In this document: one piece after another, positions 39,355 to 48,031 of the stretch
Position numbering within the stretch: the first letter of the stretch is position 1
Layout: every line of letters starts with the position of its first letter
From: Craurococcus roseus
GTDB lineage: Bacteria > Pseudomonadota > Alphaproteobacteria > Acetobacterales > Acetobacteraceae
Assembly (NCBI RefSeq): GCF_039523795.1
Contig: NZ_BAAAFZ010000060.1
Coordinates: 62,001-126,000, forward strand
Length of the DNA stretch: 64,000 nt
Direction: 5' to 3'
Notes under the pieces: model-generated
The model's input: only the letters and a program-made list of their open reading frames with translations
The model's database searches: none
Told to the model about the DNA's origin: nothing
Position numbers and translations under genes: made by a program

Positions 39355-41148
39355 TCAGTGGTTGTGCCGGCTTTCCCCGCGCGTCTCCAGGATGTTGAGG
39401 TAGAGCGTCGCCGGCTCCAGGCAGGCGCCGGTGCCGAGCTGGCCGACCATGCTCCGCTGGATCTCCTCCCAGGGCGTCTTGTTGACGAGCTGCGGCGGCT
39501 TCCACGCCGCGCGCCGCGCCGCCAGCTCCGCTTCCGGGATCAGCACGTCCACGCGCCGCTTGTTCAGGTCGATGCGGATCGGGTCGCCCGACTTCAGCAG
39601 CGCCAAGCCCCCGCCCACCGCCGCCTCCGGCGAGACGTTGAGGATGGACGGGCTGCCGGAGGTGCCGCTCTGCCGCCCGTCGCCCATGGTGGGCAGCGTG
39701 TCGATGCCGGCCTTCAGCAGCGCGGCCGGCGGCTGCATGTTCACCACCTCGGCGCTGCCGGGATAGCCGACCGGGCCGCAGTTGCGGATGACGAGCACCG
39801 TGCGCTCGTCGATGCCGAGCGAGGGGTCCTCGATGCGGTCGTGGTAGTCCTCCGGCCCCTCGAACACCACCACGTGGCCCTCGAACACGCCAGCCGGGCT
39901 GGACAGGAAGCGGTTGTAGAATTCGCGGTCGATGACGCTGACCTTCATCACCGCGCTGTCGAAGATGTTGCCCGACAGGATGGCGAAGCCGGCGCGCTCC
40001 TTCAGCGGCTTGGCGTACGGGCGGATCACCTCGCGGTCCACCACGACCACCGCGCGCTCCGCGTCCTCCGCGATCGTGCGGCCGGACACGGTCCTGGCGC
40101 CGCCGTGGATCTTGCCGGCCCTGTGCAGCTCCAGCATCACGGCCGGCACGCCGCCCGCGCGGTGGAACGCCTCGCCCAGGAAGCGGCCGGCCGGCTGGCA
40201 GTCCACCAGCAGCGGCACGTCGTGGCCGATGCGGTCCCAGTCCTCGATCGCCAGCTCCACGCCCATGTGCCGGGCGATGGCGAGGAGGTGCGGCGGGCAA
40301 TTGGTGCTGGCGCCGAGCGCGCTCGCCGCGACGATCGCGTTCTCGAAGGCCTCGCGCGTCATGATGTCGGAGGGGCGCAGGTTCTCGCCGACCATCTCCA
40401 CGATGCGCCGGCCGGTCTTGTAGGCCATCTGCCCGCGCTCGCGGTAGGGCGCGGGGATGGCGCCGCAGCCCGGCAGCGACATCCCCAGCGCCTCCGCCAG
40501 GCAGTTCATGGACAGCGCCGTGCCCATGGTGTTGCAGTGGCCGACGCTGGTGGCGCTCGAGGACACCAGCTCCATGAAGTTGTCGTAGTTGATTTCGCCG
40601 GCCGCCAGCATCTTGCGCGCCTTCCAGACGATGGTGCCGCTGCCGGTCAGGAGCCCCTGGTGGTGGCCGTCCAGCATCGGCCCGCCGGAGAGCACGATGG
40701 CCGGGATGTTCACGGTGGCCGCGCCCATCAGGCAGGCGGGCGTGGTCTTGTCGCAGCCCGTCGTCAGCACCACGCCGTCCAGCGGGTAGCCGTGCAGCAC
40801 CTCCACCAGCGACAGGTAGGCGAGGTTGCGGTCCAGCGCCGCCGTCGGGCGCTTGCCCGTCTCCTGGATCGGGTGGATCGGGAACTCCAGCGCCAGCCCG
40901 CCCGCCGCGGTGATGCCGTCCCGCACCCGCTTCGCCAGGTCGAGGTGGTGGCGGTTGCAGGGCGCGATGTCGCTGCCGGTCTGGGCGATGCCGATGATCG
41001 GCTTGCCCGATTGCAGCTCGCCCCGCGTCAGGCCGAAGTTGAGGTAGCGCTCGGCGTAGAGCGCGGTCATGCCCGGGTCTTCCGGGTCGTCGAACCAGCG
41101 CTGGCTGCGGAGCTTGAACTTCTTCCTGGTCTGGTCGCTGCCGGCCAT
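39355..41148 (-). CDS. IlvD/Edd family sugar-acid dehydratase
   Basis: A 597-residue Fe-S dehydratase of the IlvD/Edd superfamily, the size of D-xylonate and L-arabinonate dehydratases. Cluster-ligand cysteines are visible at C64 (DIAPCNRHH), C132 (TTGCDKTTPACL) and C205 (VGHCNTMGT), with MGDGRQSGTSGSPSILN near the C-terminus as the substrate loop. The start ATG at 41148 matches family N-termini (KKFKLRSQRWFDDPEDPGM); the frame extends upstream through low-complexity sequence. It probably converts a pentonate or hexonate to its 2-keto-3-deoxy form and complements the UxaA/SDR/FAH genes about 3-6 kb away. Confidence 0.88.
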   Translation of the reverse strand: MAGSDQTRKKFKLRSQRWFDDPEDPGMTALYAERYLNFGLTRGELQSGKPIIGIAQTGSDIAPCNRHHLDLAKRVRDGITAAGGLALEFPIHPIQETGKRPTAALDRNLAYLSLVEVLHGYPLDGVVLTTGCDKTTPACLMGAATVNIPAIVLSGGPMLDGHHQGLLTGSGTIVWKARKMLAAGEINYDNFMELVSSSATSVGHCNTMGTALSMNCLAEALGMSLPGCGAIPAPYRERGQMAYKTGRRIVEMVGENLRPSDIMTREAFENAIVAASALGASTNCPPHLLAIARHMGVELAIEDWDRIGHDVPLLVDCQPAGRFLGEAFHRAGGVPAVMLELHRAGKIHGGARTVSGRTIAEDAERAVVVVDREVIRPYAKPLKERAGFAILSGNIFDSAVMKVSVIDREFYNRFLSSPAGVFEGHVVVFEGPEDYHDRIEDPSLGIDERTVLVIRNCGPVGYPGSAEVVNMQPPAALLKAGIDTLPTMGDGRQSGTSGSPSILNVSPEAAVGGGLALLKSGDPIRIDLNKRRVDVLIPEAELAARRAAWKPPQLVNKTPWEEIQRSMVGQLGTGACLEPATLYLNILETRGESRHNH

Positions 41149-41260
41149 GTCGGTTTCCTCGTCCCGGCGCGGAAGCTGCGAGCGCGGGGCCGGGGCTGTC
41201 AACGGCCGCGCGGGGCCGCCCCCGCCCGCTTCGGCGGGCGGGGGCGGCAAGGCGTTCGCT

Positions 41261-41554
41261 TCAGCCCAGCGAGGCCATGATCTCGCGGTAGGCCGCTTCG
41301 GGGAACGCCTTCATCGTCCTGGTGCGCACGGAGCCGAGGCTGCCGAGTGCCAGCGTGAACCGCGCCGCCACGGCGTCGTCCGGCGTTTCGTAGATGAGCA
41401 CCATGTCGTGCTCGCCCATGGTCATCCAGAAGCCGGCGAAGCGCCCGCCCATCTCCTCGAGCTGGCGCTTGGCCGTGTCGAGCCGCCGCGGCGACTCGCG
41501 GATGGCGCGCGCGCCCTGGTCCGTCCAGTTACCGAACGCGATGTAGGTCGGCAT
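41261..41554 (-). CDS. GYD domain protein
   Basis: A 97-residue small ferredoxin-like-fold protein of the GYD family (PF08734): MPTYIAFGNWTDQGARAIRE at the start, a central GRFAGFWMTMGEHDMVLIYE strand pair and a C-terminal RTRTMKAFPE strand. The function of the family is unknown. Its first 26 bases overlap the end of the TRAP binding-protein pseudogene, so it was probably the downstream gene of that transcript. The IlvD/Edd dehydratase follows about 110 bases further on the same strand. Confidence 0.85.
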   Translation of the reverse strand: MPTYIAFGNWTDQGARAIRESPRRLDTAKRQLEEMGGRFAGFWMTMGEHDMVLIYETPDDAVAARFTLALGSLGSVRTRTMKAFPEAAYREIMASLG

Positions 41555-42699
41555 GGCCGTTCTCCCTTTCCCCGGCCTTCGATGGACCGAGGAACGGGAA
41601 CAATGCCATGAAACGGCCCGGGGCGGTGGCGGTGAAGGCGAGGTTGTCGTAGGCGTTGTCCGCCACGCGGAACCATTGGAACTGCTCGTTCCGCCAAGGT
41701 TTGTAGCTGTCCCAGGCCTTGCGGAACTGCGGGTTGCGCGCCGCGGTCTCTTCGTGAAGGGCGTGCGCCTCGCGCCACGCCGCTTGCAGCACCTCCCGCG
41801 GCCAGGCCCGCAGCTGCGCGCCGCCCGCCACCAGGAGGCGCAGTGCCGGCGGGTTCCGGGCGTCGTAGCGGGCGGACTGGTCCACGTCGATCTCGGCGCT
41901 GGCGACCTAGACCGCGTTGCGGTAGTGCGCCGGCAGCGCCTCCCAGGCCCGCAGGTTCACGATGAGGCCGCCGCGCGAGGACGGCTCCCAGAAGCCGGGC
42001 GCGTCGTAGAAGCGGGCGACGCGGTTCAGCCCCACTTTCTCGTCGTCGTAGGGGCCGATGAACTCGGCGGCGTCGATCACGCCCCGCTCCAGCGAGGGGT
42101 AGATGTCGCCGGGCGCGATCTGCGTCGCCAGCACGCCCATCTGCTCGAACACGTTGCCGGCGATGCCGGACACGCGGAACTTCAGCCCTTGCAGGTCCCG
42201 GAGCGAGCGGACCCCGCGGCGGAACCAGCCGACCATCTGGGTGCCGGTGTCCCCGAAGGGGGGAAGGCGGCGCTGAAGGGGCGGAACACCTCCTGCGCCA
42301 GGGCCATTCCGCCGCCGTAGCGCAGCCAAGCCGACGTCTGCCGGGGCGTGAGGCCGAAGGGCACGCAGGTGAAGAAGGCCAGCGCCGGCCCCTCGCCCAC
42401 GTAGAACAGCGCGGGGTGTGGCCGCATTCCACCGTGCCCGCCTGCACAGCGTCCAGCACCTGCAAGCCCGGCACGATCTCGCCCGGCGGAAAGGGCGTGA
42501 TCCGGAAGCGCCCGTCGGTGAGCTGCGCGACCCGGCGGCCGCGCTGCTCGCAGGAGCCGAACAGCACGTCGAGGTTGCGCGGGAACGAGCTGGGCATCCG
42601 CCAGCGGATCTCGGGGTTCTGCGTCTGCGCGAGCGCGGGCGCGGCCAAGGCGGCGGCACCGCCGCTACCGGGGGCGCCCAGGAACACTCTCCGGTCCAT
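41529..42699 (-). pseudogene. TRAP transporter DctP-type substrate-binding protein, broken
   Basis: The pieces of one protein lie in three frames. The N-terminus from ATG 42699 (MDRRVFLG, TAT/Sec-like signal, then NPEIRWRMPSSFPRNLD) ends near VECGHT. It continues in another frame as ALFYVGEGPALAFFTCVPFG, and then in a third as DTGTQMVGWFRRGVRSLRDLQGLKFR. Both shifts (near 42410 and 42255) fit loss of one base in a C/G run. An in-frame TAG at 41907-41909 then interrupts ALPAHYRNAV from the remaining tail (ARYDARNPPALRRLV-like, ending FMALFPF). Homopolymer shifts could be sequencing errors, but the nonsense codon is separate. No DctQ/DctM genes are nearby, so it was already an orphan. Confidence 0.8.
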
Positions 42700-42730
42700 G
42701 ATTGTCCTCCGTCGTCGTCGTTGCGGCGGC

Positions 42731-42766
42731 GGAGGAGGAGGAGGAGGAGGAGGAGGAGGAGGAGGA
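42731..42766. repeat. (GGA)12 trinucleotide microsatellite
   Basis: Twelve uninterrupted GGA units, flanked by GGC triplets on the left, lie 32 bases upstream of the ATG of the broken TRAP binding protein. On that gene's coding strand the tract is (TCC)12. Such tracts change length by slippage and could alter promoter spacing. Confidence 0.95.
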
Positions 42767-42959
42767 GGGAGCATGCAACAAAGCCGGTGGCGGCGCACAG
42801 TAGAATCCGCGGCGGCTTGGCACGGGCCGGCCGAGCTGCTGCCCTGTCCGGCGCGGCCGCCACGCGGCCGCCGCTTCCGGGCCTTCAAAACGCCCCCAGG
42901 CGCCGGTATGCCCGTCGTCGTTGCGCCGGGTCCGGCGCGTCGCGCGGTGGGAGGTTCGC

Positions 42960-43748
42960 ATGCTCGGTCGTCGCGCCGCCGTCTTCGGCGCGTGCGCGTT
43001 GTGCGGGTGCTCGGGCGCGGTCCACCGCCTGCCCGGCGTCGGCGCCGGCCAGTTGGGCCTCGCCTCCACCGAGATCGCCGCCGGCGCCTTGCCGGCGCGG
43101 CGCGCCGTCACGGACGGGGAGGTGCTCGCCACCCTGCGCGCCGCGCAGGCCCGCCTCCTCGGCCCCGCCACCGGCGTGTGCCGCGAGATCGGCGCCGGGA
43201 CGTGCGAATGGCGCTTCCGCGCCACCGGGGACAGGTCGATGAACGCGTCCGCGATGGGCGACGGCCTCATCGTGGTCAACCGCGGCATCGTCGAGTACGC
43301 CCGCTCCGAGGACGAGGTCGCCTTTGTCCTGGCGCACGAAATGGCCCACCACGCGGCCGACCACGTCCGCCGGGCGGGCCGCAACACGACGGTCGGCGCG
43401 GCGCTCGGCGGGCTACTGCTCGGCGGCTTGGCCGCAGCGGCGGGGGCGTCGTCCGTCGCGGGGGACGCGGCGCAGGCAGGGATGCGGGCGGGCGCCGGCA
43501 TCGGGCGCCTCTCCTTCAGCAAGGAGCAGGAGCGGGAGGCTGACTACATCGCCGCCGTCATGCTGCACCGCGCGGGGTACGACCTGCGGAAGGCGCGCGG
43601 CTTCCTCGTGACCATGGCGCGCGCCTCCACCCGGCGCGAGACCGGGATGCTGGACACCCACCCGGCCGGCCCCGAACGCCTCGCCGCCTACGACCGCGCC
43701 GTCGCGGAAGTGCTCGCCAGCGACGGCCGGCTCCCCGCGCGCGCCTAG
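42960..43748 (+). CDS. M48-family zinc metalloprotease lipoprotein
   Basis: A 262-residue peptidase of the M48 (Oma1/BepA/LoiP-like) family. The start ATG at 42960 follows GGGAGG and gives a lipoprotein signal (RRAAVFGACALCGCSG, lipobox near residue 15). The zinc site is H126-E-M-A-H130, with a third ligand E193 in EREADYIAAVML. The tail TGMLDTHPAGPERLAAYD is the usual HP motif. A glycine/alanine-rich loop (GGLLLGGLAAAAGASS) lies between the motifs. It probably degrades misfolded envelope proteins in the periplasm. The upstream minus-strand pseudogene diverges from it. Confidence 0.87.
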   Translation: MLGRRAAVFGACALCGCSGAVHRLPGVGAGQLGLASTEIAAGALPARRAVTDGEVLATLRAAQARLLGPATGVCREIGAGTCEWRFRATGDRSMNASAMGDGLIVVNRGIVEYARSEDEVAFVLAHEMAHHAADHVRRAGRNTTVGAALGGLLLGGLAAAAGASSVAGDAAQAGMRAGAGIGRLSFSKEQEREADYIAAVMLHRAGYDLRKARGFLVTMARASTRRETGMLDTHPAGPERLAAYDRAVAEVLASDGRLPARA

Positions 43749-43810
43749 CGCGGGGCGCACCCGCGGAAACATCACGGGCGCCGCCCCGCCGCGTCCGCTA
43801 TGCAGCCGCG

Positions 43811-45253
43811 ATGGACGGGACGCTGGCACACCGCCGGGCGACGGCGGCGCGCGGCGCGGCGCCGAGGGGACGGGCCTGGGCCGCGGAGGCCCGGGCCACG
43901 ATGGCCCTCGCCTGGCCGATCGCGCTCACCAACCTCTCGGGCGTCGCCCTGCTGCTGACGGACACCATGATCGTCGGGCGCCTCGGGGCGGAGGCGCTGG
44001 CCGCCGTCACCATCGGCAGCAACCTCTACTGGGCGGTGCAGGCGCCCACCTTCGGCATCGCGCTGGCCGCGGCGCCGCTGCTGGCGCAGGCGCGCGGCGC
44101 TTCGCGGCGGACGGACGGCGCGGCGCGCCGCGGCTGGATGCGCGAGATGCGCCGCAGCGCGCGGCAGGCGCTCTGGGCCGTCATGGCCCTGACCCTGCCG
44201 ACCTGGGCGCTGCTCTGGCACGCGGAAGCGCTGCTGCTCGCGGCCGGCCAGCAACCCGCCGTCGCGGCGATGGCGGCGGATTACCTGCGGGCGTTCATGT
44301 GGGGGATGCCATTCTTCGGCGCCTTCATCGTGCTGCGCGGCTTCCTCGCGGCGATGGAGCAGCCCGGGCCGGCGCTGCTGGTCGCCTTCGGCGGCGTCGG
44401 CGCCAACGCCCTGCTGGTCTGGTCGCTGGTGTTCGGCGCCTTCGGGGCGCCGCGCCTCGGGGTGGCGGGCGCCGGGCTGGCGAGCTTCCTGGTCAATCTG
44501 CTCATGCCGCTCGCCCTGCTGGGCCTGATCGCCAGGGACCGGCGGTTGCGGCGCTTCCGCCTGCTCGGGCGCTTGTGGCGGCCGGACTGGCCGCGCTTCC
44601 GGGAGGTGTTCCGCGTCGGCCTGCCCATCGCCGGGCAGATGTGGCTTGAGATCGGCCTCTTCGCCGGCGCCGCGCTGGTGGTCGGCCTCCTCGGCGCGGT
44701 GCCGGTGGCGGCTCACGCGGTCGCGGTGCAGGCGGCGACGGCGACCTTCATGGTGCCGCTCGGCATCGGGCAGGCGGCGACGGCGCGGGTCGGCCTCGCC
44801 GCCGGCGCGGGCGACATGCCCGGCGCGGCGCTGGCCGGCTCGGTCGCGGTGGCGCTCGGCACCGCCTTCATGGCGGTCATGGCGGCGGGCATGGTGGCGG
44901 GCTCCGGCGCCCTGCCCTGGCTGTTCCTGTCCGCCGCCGACCCCGACGCGCCCGCCGTCGCGGCCCTCGGGGCGACCCTGCTGGTGATCGCCGGGCTGTT
45001 CCAGTTGGCGGACGGCGTGCAGGTGGTCGCGGCGGGCGCGCTGCGGGGCCTGCGGGACACCCGCGCGCCGATGCTCTTCGCCGCCCTGGGCTACTGGGGC
45101 ATCGGCCTGCCGGTCGGGCTGCTGCTCGGCTTCCCGCTCGGCCTCGGGGCGGCCGGGATCTGGACCGGCCTGGCCGCCGGGCTGCTGGTGGTGGCGGCGC
45201 TGCTGTTGCGGCGGTGGCGGCGGCTGGCGGGGGCGCCCCCCGCGCCCGGCTGA
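43811..45253 (+). CDS. MATE family efflux transporter
   Basis: A 480-residue, 12-helix inner-membrane exporter of the MATE/NorM family that uses Na+ or H+ gradients to expel cationic compounds. The opening helix ALAWPIALTNLSGVALLLTDTMIVGRLG is the family hallmark, and the second repeat begins near REVFRVGLPIAGQMWLEIGLF. Family pore segments such as PLGIGQAATARVGLAAGAGD are visible. The substrate is unknown. The gene stands 62 bases downstream of the M48 protease and converges with the quinone-detoxification operon. Confidence 0.9.
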   Translation: MDGTLAHRRATAARGAAPRGRAWAAEARATMALAWPIALTNLSGVALLLTDTMIVGRLGAEALAAVTIGSNLYWAVQAPTFGIALAAAPLLAQARGASRRTDGAARRGWMREMRRSARQALWAVMALTLPTWALLWHAEALLLAAGQQPAVAAMAADYLRAFMWGMPFFGAFIVLRGFLAAMEQPGPALLVAFGGVGANALLVWSLVFGAFGAPRLGVAGAGLASFLVNLLMPLALLGLIARDRRLRRFRLLGRLWRPDWPRFREVFRVGLPIAGQMWLEIGLFAGAALVVGLLGAVPVAAHAVAVQAATATFMVPLGIGQAATARVGLAAGAGDMPGAALAGSVAVALGTAFMAVMAAGMVAGSGALPWLFLSAADPDAPAVAALGATLLVIAGLFQLADGVQVVAAGALRGLRDTRAPMLFAALGYWGIGLPVGLLLGFPLGLGAAGIWTGLAAGLLVVAALLLRRWRRLAGAPPAPG

Positions 45254-45260
45254 AGGAGGA

Positions 45261-46247
45261 TCAGCGCCGGCCGAGCCTCTCCCGCCCGTGCGGCGCGGCG
45301 AAGTCGAGGACGGGGCCGAGGGGCACGATGCCGGTCGGGTTCACCGTGCGGTGGCTCTCGTGGTAGTGCCGCTTGATGTGCTCGAAGTTCACCGTGCCGG
45401 CCACGCCGGGCGTTTGGTAGATGTCGCGCGCGTAGGCCCACAGGTTGGGCATGTCCACGAGCCGGCGGATGTTGCACTTGAAGTGGCCGACATACACCGG
45501 GTCGAAGCGCACCAGCGTCGTCCACAGCCGGATGTCGGCTTCCGTGAGCGCGTGGCCCATCAGGAAACGGCGGTCGGCCAGCCGCGCGTCGAGCCATTCC
45601 AGCGTCTCGAACAGCGGCCGGACCGCCTCCTCGTAAGCCTCCTGCGTGGTGGCGAAGCCGGCCTTGTACACGCCGTTGTTCACCGTGTCGTAGACGCGCG
45701 CGTTGACCGCGTCGATCTCCGCCCGCAACGCCTCTGGGTGGTGATCGCCCGGCTCGGCGCCGACGCCGTCGAACGCCGAGTTCAGCATCCGGATGATCTC
45801 GGACGACTCGTTGGAGACGATCGTGCGCTCCCGCTTGTCCCACAGCACCGGCACCGTCGCGCGCCCCGAGTAGCGCGGGTCGGCGGCGGTGTAGACCTGG
45901 TGGAGGAAGGCGGCGCCGTTCACCGTGTCGGGCACCACGCCCGGCCCTTCGGCGAAGGTCCAGCCGTCCTCGCGCATCAGCCAGTGGACCACGGAGACGG
46001 AAATCGCCTCTTCCAACCCCTTGAGCGCGCGCATGATGAGCGTGCGGTGCGCCCAAGGGCAGGCGAGGCTGACGTAGAGGTGGTAGCGCCCCGGCTCGGC
46101 CTTGAAGCCGCCGCGGCCGGTCGGGCCGGGCGCGCCGTCCGGCGTCACCCAGTTCCGGAAGGCGCTGTCCTTGCGCACGAACCGGCCGCCGCTCGCGGCC
46201 GTGTCGTACCACTGGTCGCGCCAAACGCCTTCGACGAGCAATCCCAT
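45261..46247 (-). CDS. yqjG: Glutathionyl-hydroquinone reductase (Xi-class GST, YqjG/PcpF type)
   Basis: A 328-residue Xi-class glutathione transferase that removes glutathione from glutathionyl-hydroquinones. The catalytic cysteine motif is ACPWAHR (C63), not the Ser/Tyr of ordinary GSTs. It is followed by a GWTFAEGPG region, a SNESSEIIRMLNSAF segment and the C-terminal helical domain with a FDPVYVGHFKCNIRRL stretch diagnostic of the class. ATG at 46247. It is third in a minus-strand operon after wrbA and a ring-cleaving dioxygenase, all enzymes that handle quinones and hydroquinones. Confidence 0.9.
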   Translation of the reverse strand: MGLLVEGVWRDQWYDTAASGGRFVRKDSAFRNWVTPDGAPGPTGRGGFKAEPGRYHLYVSLACPWAHRTLIMRALKGLEEAISVSVVHWLMREDGWTFAEGPGVVPDTVNGAAFLHQVYTAADPRYSGRATVPVLWDKRERTIVSNESSEIIRMLNSAFDGVGAEPGDHHPEALRAEIDAVNARVYDTVNNGVYKAGFATTQEAYEEAVRPLFETLEWLDARLADRRFLMGHALTEADIRLWTTLVRFDPVYVGHFKCNIRRLVDMPNLWAYARDIYQTPGVAGTVNFEHIKRHYHESHRTVNPTGIVPLGPVLDFAAPHGRERLGRR

Positions 46248-46258
46248 CCTGCGGCTCC

Positions 46259-47224
46259 TCAGATCGGCTTCAGACGCGCTTCGATCTCCGCGCGCCGCCC
46301 TTCGAGGAAGGGCGGGAGCGAGAGGCTCTCGCCCAAGGACTCCAACGGCTCGTCCACGGCGAAGCCCGGGCCGTCGGTGGCGATCTCGAACAGGACGCCG
46401 CCAGGTTCGCGGAAGTAGAGGGAGCGGAAGTAGTGCCGGTCCACCGGGCCGGAGTTGCGGACGCGCAGGGAGGACAAGCGCTCCGCCCAAGCACGGTACT
46501 GCGCCTCGTCCGCCGTGCGGAACGCGACGTGGTGGACGCCTCCCGCGCCGGGACGGGCCGGCGGCAGGTCCGGCCGCACGGCGACGTGCAGTTCCGCCGC
46601 GGGGCCGCTGCCGCCCTCGCCCATCCCGTAGACCTGGACCTCGCCGTCCGCGTTCGCGTAGGTCCGCGCGCGGCGCATCCCCATCACCCCGGTCAGCACG
46701 GCGTCCGTGGGCCCGAAGTCGGGCACCGTCATCTCCACCGGCCCGAGGCCGCGGATCTGGCGCTCAGGCGGCACGGGGCTGCGGTCCCACGGCTCGCCCC
46801 CGCCCGTCCCGCCGTCGTCCACCAGGCTGAGCCGCTGGCCTTCCGGATCCTCGAAGTCGAGCACCAAGCGCCCGTCCCGCTCCGCGACGGCGCCGTGCGG
46901 CACGTCGAGTCCGCGGAAGCGCCCCGCCCACCAGTCGAGGGCTTCGGCGCCGCCCGACACGCGCAGGCCCGTGCGGGTGACGCTGTTGTTGCCCCTCCGC
47001 TCGCGGCCGACCGGCCAGTCGAAGAAGGTGATGTCCGAGCCCGGCGAGGCCAGCCCGTCCCCGTAGAACAGGTGGTAGGCCGCCGTGTCGTCCTGGTTCA
47101 CCGTGCGCTTCACCAGGCGCATCCCGAGCGCCCGCGTGTAGAAGCGCAGGTTGCCGGGCGCGTCGGCGGAAACGGCGGTGAGGTGGTGCAGGCCGGTGAG
47201 GGCCGGCGCCGGCGCGTCGCTCAT
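46259..47224 (-). CDS. Ring-cleaving dioxygenase, VOC superfamily (hydroquinone type)
   Basis: A 321-residue extradiol-type dioxygenase with two vicinal-oxygen-chelate modules: GLHHLTAVSADAPGNLRFYTRALGMRLVKRTV (about 10-42) and GVHHVAFRTADEAQYRAW (about 226-245). Metal ligands are expected at the two HH positions and the Glu in LFEIATDGPGF. Close relatives (LinE/PcpA/MhqO group) cleave hydroquinones. The start ATG at 47224 overlaps the wrbA stop (ATGA), and yqjG follows 11 bases later. The enzyme would open the hydroquinone ring produced by WrbA. Confidence 0.88.
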   Translation of the reverse strand: MSDAPAPALTGLHHLTAVSADAPGNLRFYTRALGMRLVKRTVNQDDTAAYHLFYGDGLASPGSDITFFDWPVGRERRGNNSVTRTGLRVSGGAEALDWWAGRFRGLDVPHGAVAERDGRLVLDFEDPEGQRLSLVDDGGTGGGEPWDRSPVPPERQIRGLGPVEMTVPDFGPTDAVLTGVMGMRRARTYANADGEVQVYGMGEGGSGPAAELHVAVRPDLPPARPGAGGVHHVAFRTADEAQYRAWAERLSSLRVRNSGPVDRHYFRSLYFREPGGVLFEIATDGPGFAVDEPLESLGESLSLPPFLEGRRAEIEARLKPI

Positions 47225-47901
47225 GACCGACTCTCCTGCCCGACCTGGTCGGCCTGGCCCTGCTTCGTCTCGGTGATGCGCGCGGCCTTGAGCGCCCGCG
47301 CGACGAAGGCCACGCGCCGGCCCTGGAACCGCGCCACCTCCAGGTCGTCGTCGGTGGGCGGCTTCGCCTCGTTGAACGACACGGCGGAGGCGCCGTAGGG
47401 CGTGCCGGCCTTGTACATCGCCGGGTCCGCGTAGCCGAGCGGCACGATGACGAGGCCGAGGTGCGCCATCGGGTTGTAGAGCGAGATCAGCGTCGACTCG
47501 TTGCCGCCGTGCGGCGTGGAGGTGGTGCCGAACACCGACCCCGCCTTGCCGTTCAGCTTGCCCTGGGCCCACAGCCCGCCGAGGCCGTCGATGTAGGCCT
47601 TCAGCTCGGACGCCACGGAGCCGAAGCGCGTCGGCGTGCCGAACACGATGGCGTCCGCCCATTCGGCGTCGGCCTCCGTGGGCGCCTCGTACCTGGCGTT
47701 CATGGCCTCCGCCTGCTCGCGCCAGCCCTTCGCCTTGGCCATGACCTCGGGCGGGACGACCTCGCGGGCGCGGCGCAGCCGAACCTCGGCGCCGGCGGCG
47801 CGGGCCCCCTCGGCCACGGCGTTGGCCAGCGCTTCGGTGACGCCGGAGCGGGAGTAGAACGCGATCAGCGCCTTGGTTTGTTCGTCGGCGGTCTGGGACA
47901 T
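47221..47901 (-). CDS. wrbA: NAD(P)H:quinone oxidoreductase WrbA
   Basis: A flavodoxin-like FMN quinone reductase of 226 residues that reduces quinones by two electrons and avoids semiquinone radicals. Visible motifs are ALIAFYSRSGVTEALANAV (phosphate-binding loop), a WADAIVFGTPTRFGSVASELKAYID block and FGTTSTPHGGNESTLISLYNPMAHLG, all WrbA signatures. ATG at 47901. It heads the operon with the ring-cleaving dioxygenase and glutathionyl-hydroquinone reductase; a LysR-type regulator diverges 130 bases away and probably senses the same compounds. Confidence 0.92.
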   Translation of the reverse strand: MSQTADEQTKALIAFYSRSGVTEALANAVAEGARAAGAEVRLRRAREVVPPEVMAKAKGWREQAEAMNARYEAPTEADAEWADAIVFGTPTRFGSVASELKAYIDGLGGLWAQGKLNGKAGSVFGTTSTPHGGNESTLISLYNPMAHLGLVIVPLGYADPAMYKAGTPYGASAVSFNEAKPPTDDDLEVARFQGRRVAFVARALKAARITETKQGQADQVGQESRS

Positions 47902-48031
47902 GGTTCGGTCCTTCCAAAAAGGCCAAGCGCCGCAGGGCGCCCGGCGGTTGCCCACCATCTGGCCGTTCCAAGGCGCGCCCGGAACCGCCATCACTGGCAC
48001 CGTACTGTTGCTACAAGGGGAACGCGCGCGG
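47902..48031. promoter_or_regulatory. Divergent regulatory region of the quinone operon
   Basis: 130 bases between the wrbA start and the LysR start. LysR-type regulators usually bind T-N11-A palindromes in such gaps and act on both directions. The sequence is GC-rich, and I could not identify a single convincing operator by eye. Confidence 0.5.

Noticed and set aside
41529..42699. Considered as three separate small genes
   Set aside because: The three pieces line up in order as one DctP-type binding protein, so a single broken gene is the better reading.
42731..42766. GGA tract considered as a multiple ribosome-binding-site array for the M48 protease
   Set aside because: It lies about 190 bases upstream of that gene, which has its own GGGAGG site; on the TRAP strand it reads as TCC repeats.
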